6,653 bases of DNA from JAQYVZ01 sp035269105 (lineage in GTDB: Bacteria > Desulfobacterota > Desulfuromonadia > Desulfuromonadales > BM103), in NCBI GenBank assembly GCA_035269105.1, contig DATFJP010000086.1, positions 1 through 6,653 of the forward strand. The letters are read 5' to 3'. The notes under the pieces were generated by a model. It worked only from the letters and a program-made list of their open reading frames with translations. It did no database searches and was not told the DNA's origin. Positions within the stretch are counted from its first letter, which is position 1. Each line of letters begins with the position of its first letter. Below, in pieces: positions 5,054-6,653 of the stretch. The position numbers and the translations under genes were made by a program.

Positions 5054-6268
5054 TCAGCCTGTGCCGCCGGTTAGCAGATAGGCTACCAGTCCGCCGATCA
5101 GCGTCAACATGAACGCGTAAACGATCACTCGCTTGACCGTCAGGCCACCGCCATGCTCCATCTGCCCCTCGACATGTTGCTTGAGATGCCGCCGGTGCAG
5201 CACAGTCATCGCCCCGGCCACCAGCACGAATACCAGGTTGAGCCAGAAGGTATAGTCGATCTTGAACTGGGCGACATCGGACACTGCGCGAGCGCTCTCC
5301 GGGGTGATGCCGAACAGACCGAACAGGAAATGCAGGATCAGGGCGGTGGCAACGATGGCGATGTACATGATGCCGGCAATATAGAGCGCCAGCCGCCAGC
5401 CGTAGTATTTGGCATTGACCGCCACCAGCGGCGGCACCATCAGGTCCGAATAGATAAAGCCCATGATGCCGGCGAACAGCACGCCGTTGGCGTTGAGGAC
5501 CGTGGCCAGCGGAATGTTGCCCATCGAACCGATAAAGGTCAGGGCCGCGACGAAGGGCGCCACCAGAGCGTTCTCCAGCACGCGCAGCCACTCGGGGACC
5601 GAGCCGCCGGCATCGATCAGGAAGATCCTGGCCCATAGCGATTCCGGCACGAACACCGCCACGAAGCCGGCAATCGTGAAACCAATCAGGATCTCCTCCC
5701 AGACCATCTTCCATTCCATGACGAACTTGTGGCCAACCAGGTGCCAGCCCATTTTGCTGCGGATGCGCTGTTTCCAGTCGAAGTCGTCATCCTCGTCGGA
5801 GGCTTCCTCGAGGTTCTCTTTCGCTTCCTCCACCCACGCCTGCGGATAGGTGAGGCGGATCAGCAGGCTGCTGATTGCAATCAACAGAATGCCGCCGACC
5901 ACCTCCGCAGCCAGAAACTGCCAACCGAGAAAGATCAGGATCAGGATGCCGAGTTCGATCACCAGGTTGGTAGAGGCGAACATGAAGGCCACCGCGGCGA
6001 TGAAATGGGCGCCCTTGAGCACCAGGGACCGCGCTGTGGCCAGGGCGGCGAAGGAGCAGGACGACGAGATCGCTCCGAACAGGGAGGACAGGGAGAGGCT
6101 TTTGAGGCCGGTTCCGCCCATATAGGGCGTCAGCCGGCCTTTGGGCACGAAGGCCTGGATCATGCTGGAGACGAAATAGCCGAGCACGAAGGCCCAGCCG
6201 GCTTTCCAGAAGAAGCCGAAGGCGGTCTTGGCGGCCTCGCCGTAGAGTTGCAGGAAACTGGCGTCCAT
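5054..6268 (-). CDS. COG0701/DUF318-type permease in copper cluster
   Basis: A 404-residue polytopic membrane protein of the COG0701 permease family (relatives YraQ and ArsP). It shows the family's internal duplication. Repeat one carries SSSCSFAALATARSLVLKGA (68-86) followed by AFMFASTNLVIELG (94-107). Repeat two carries FIGSMGNIPLATVLNANGV (245-263) followed by FIYSDLMVPP (271-280). Cys71 is kept in repeat one, but repeat two has GSMGN where relatives often have CSxGN. Hydrophobic segments lie near residues 18-41, 84-104, 106-137, 193-207, 236-248, 262-282, 290-318, 338-356 and 379-399. A strongly acidic loop (147-164) precedes a His/Trp-rich stretch (174-190). The ATG at 6268 is preferred because it opens with the first membrane segment and lies about 50 bases after a good promoter. 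The frame stays open to TTG 6475 (ATG 6397 also possible), but that sequence looks non-coding. It lies 97 bases upstream of copA; metal or metalloid transport is inferred. Confidence 0.8.
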   Translation of the reverse strand: MDASFLQLYGEAAKTAFGFFWKAGWAFVLGYFVSSMIQAFVPKGRLTPYMGGTGLKSLSLSSLFGAISSSCSFAALATARSLVLKGAHFIAAVAFMFASTNLVIELGILILIFLGWQFLAAEVVGGILLIAISSLLIRLTYPQAWVEEAKENLEEASDEDDDFDWKQRIRSKMGWHLVGHKFVMEWKMVWEEILIGFTIAGFVAVFVPESLWARIFLIDAGGSVPEWLRVLENALVAPFVAALTFIGSMGNIPLATVLNANGVLFAGIMGFIYSDLMVPPLVAVNAKYYGWRLALYIAGIMYIAIVATALILHFLFGLFGITPESARAVSDVAQFKIDYTFWLNLVFVLVAGAMTVLHRRHLKQHVEGQMEHGGGLTVKRVIVYAFMLTLIGGLVAYLLTGGTG

Positions 6269-6314
6269 TTTGAAACCCGGATGCGGACAAGAGGATATAA
6301 ATTCTGCGTGATTA

Positions 6315-6333
6315 GCGGTTAAAACTTTACCGC
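6315..6333. promoter_or_regulatory. imperfect dyad over the permease -10, possible operator
   Basis: GCGGT (6315-6319) and ACCGC (6329-6333) are inverted around a 9-base AT-rich centre that itself is partly symmetric (AA...TT). The dyad overlaps the minus-strand -10 TAAAGT and the predicted start, a position suited to a repressor. It does not resemble the CueR or CusR/PcoR boxes I know. Confidence 0.35.
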
Positions 6334-6351
6334 AAAATCCCTTGTTGGCAA
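6324..6351 (-). promoter_or_regulatory. sigma70-like promoter of the permease gene
   Basis: On the minus strand TTGCCA (6346-6351), a 16-base spacer and TAAAGT (6324-6329) form a reasonable promoter. The predicted start near 6317 gives a leader of about 50 bases to the ATG at 6268. If it is used, the upstream alternative starts at 6397 and 6475 are ruled out. Confidence 0.45.
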
Positions 6352-6511
6352 TGTGTTCACTTGCCGGAGTGGCCGTTGCCTCTGGCAGGCTGGACATGGC
6401 AACCCTGTCGATCGAGCCGGACAGCCCCCGTTTTCTTGCTTGAATTTCCTGGTTTTCCCCGGTAACAATCGGCAATGAAATGCAAATTTATCTGGTAGGC
6501 TTGTAAGCTCT

Positions 6512-6527
6512 TGGTAAATGGTCTGCG
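6512..6527 (+). promoter_or_regulatory. weak sigma54-like element before the right-edge gene
   Basis: TTGGTAAATGGTCTGCG (6511-6527) has GG and GC separated by exactly 10 bases and a -12-like CTGC, but the -24 element is TGGTA rather than TGGCAC. The predicted start near 6538 is about 32 bases before the TTG at 6570. This is low support, noted because copA also has a sigma54-like element. Confidence 0.2.
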
Positions 6528-6569
6528 TACCGCCGTCGTCAACAACCTTTCAACAGAGATTGCTCCACC

Positions 6570-6653
6570 TTGAAAAAGCCCGCAAAACAGGACACCGAGA
6601 CCAGCGAGCCGCCGCGGTGGCTCACGCCATTCTTCTTTGTCGCCGGCTTTGCC
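6570..6653 (+). CDS. N-terminus of a probable membrane protein, runs off window
   Basis: From TTG 6570 the frame encodes 28 residues to the window end: a hydrophilic lysine-rich start (MKKPAKQDTETSEPPRW) and then the beginning of a hydrophobic segment (LTPFFFVAGFA), as in a protein with a cytoplasmic N-terminus and an early membrane span. No ATG occurs in this frame back to the stop at 6504, so TTG is the only sensible visible start. The RBS is weak (AGAGA, about 10 bases upstream). It is divergent from the permease. Too little is visible to name a family. Confidence 0.45.
   Translation, partial: MKKPAKQDTETSEPPRWLTPFFFVAGFA

Larger units (their letters stand above)
6269..6569. other. divergent intergenic region, 301 bp
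   Basis: The region is AT-richer than the genes on either side. It holds the leftward permease promoter (6324-6351) with its dyad and, nearer the right end, weak plus-strand promoter candidates: TTGAAT (6440-6445) with TAACAA (6463-6468), 17-base spacer, and a sigma54-like match at 6512-6527. I see no tRNA, sRNA terminator or insertion sequence. The minus-strand frame stays open up to TTG 6475, but its residues do not resemble the permease family. Confidence 0.5.

Noticed and set aside
1078..5112. 1344-codon plus-strand ORF running opposite the phosphatase, copB and copA genes
   Set aside because: All three minus-strand genes share one codon phase (the gaps of 78 and 15 bases are multiples of three), and this ORF is their exact codon-for-codon complement. 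It stays open simply because those genes avoid TTA, CTA and TCA codons, as GC-rich genomes do. Its translation shows no family motif and it has no credible start site.
6269..6475. 69-residue N-terminal extension of the permease (starts at 6475 or 6397)
   Set aside because: The residues are not membrane-like or family-like, and the best promoter for the gene (6324-6351) lies inside this stretch, so ATG 6268 fits better.
1..6653. CRISPR arrays, tRNA genes, insertion sequences, phage genes
   Set aside because: No regularly spaced direct repeats, cloverleaf with CCA end, transposase motifs or terminal inverted repeats were found.

Overview
The window is GC-rich bacterial DNA with Gram-negative hallmarks: an outer-membrane copper protein, a Tat-exported periplasmic oxidase and a periplasmic histidine phosphatase. 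The promoter types seen (sigma70-like, a good sigma54-like -24/-12 element, an IscR-type operator) and the gene content fit a proteobacterium or Desulfuromonadota-like organism (Geobacter/Desulfuromonas relatives). That assignment is inference; no rRNA or taxonomic marker lies in the window.

Left part (1-1541, plus strand). A sigma70-like promoter (15-42) is overlapped by a 25-bp site (20-44) that matches the IscR type 1 consensus at 23 of 25 positions. It is followed at once by a short transcript unit ending in a very strong intrinsic terminator (104-137). No ORF is convincing there, so the unit looks like a small RNA of about 88 nt with a 5' hairpin, a C/U-rich anti-Shine-Dalgarno stretch and a terminator. 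A second promoter candidate starts in the terminator T-tract and leads to a homologue of fluoroacetyl-CoA thioesterase FlK (220-645) with the whole catalytic set conserved. Eleven bases downstream lies a NagA-type N-acetylglucosamine-6-phosphate deacetylase core (657-1541). All visible active-site residues are kept, but it lacks about 50 residues at each end. A fragment resembling a common interspersed repeat (1591-1613) sits just past its truncated 3' end.

Right part (1618-6268, minus strand). Four genes read leftwards: a COG0701-type membrane permease (5054-6268), a CopA/PcoA-type multicopper oxidase (3166-4956), a CopB/PcoB-type outer-membrane copper protein (2299-3150) and a periplasmic histidine phosphatase (1618-2220). 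The permease has a sigma70-like promoter overlapped by an imperfect dyad. A sigma54-like promoter directly in front of the oxidase could drive copA-copB-phosphatase separately. This is a periplasmic/outer-membrane copper detoxification module. CopA would oxidise Cu(I) in the periplasm, CopB would bind or pass copper at the outer membrane, and the permease is likely an associated metal or metalloid transporter of unknown substrate. No copper sensor (CopRS, CueR, CsoR) is visible in the window.

Right edge (6269-6653). A 301-bp divergent intergenic region separates the permease from a plus-strand gene whose start (TTG at 6570) is visible but which runs off the window.
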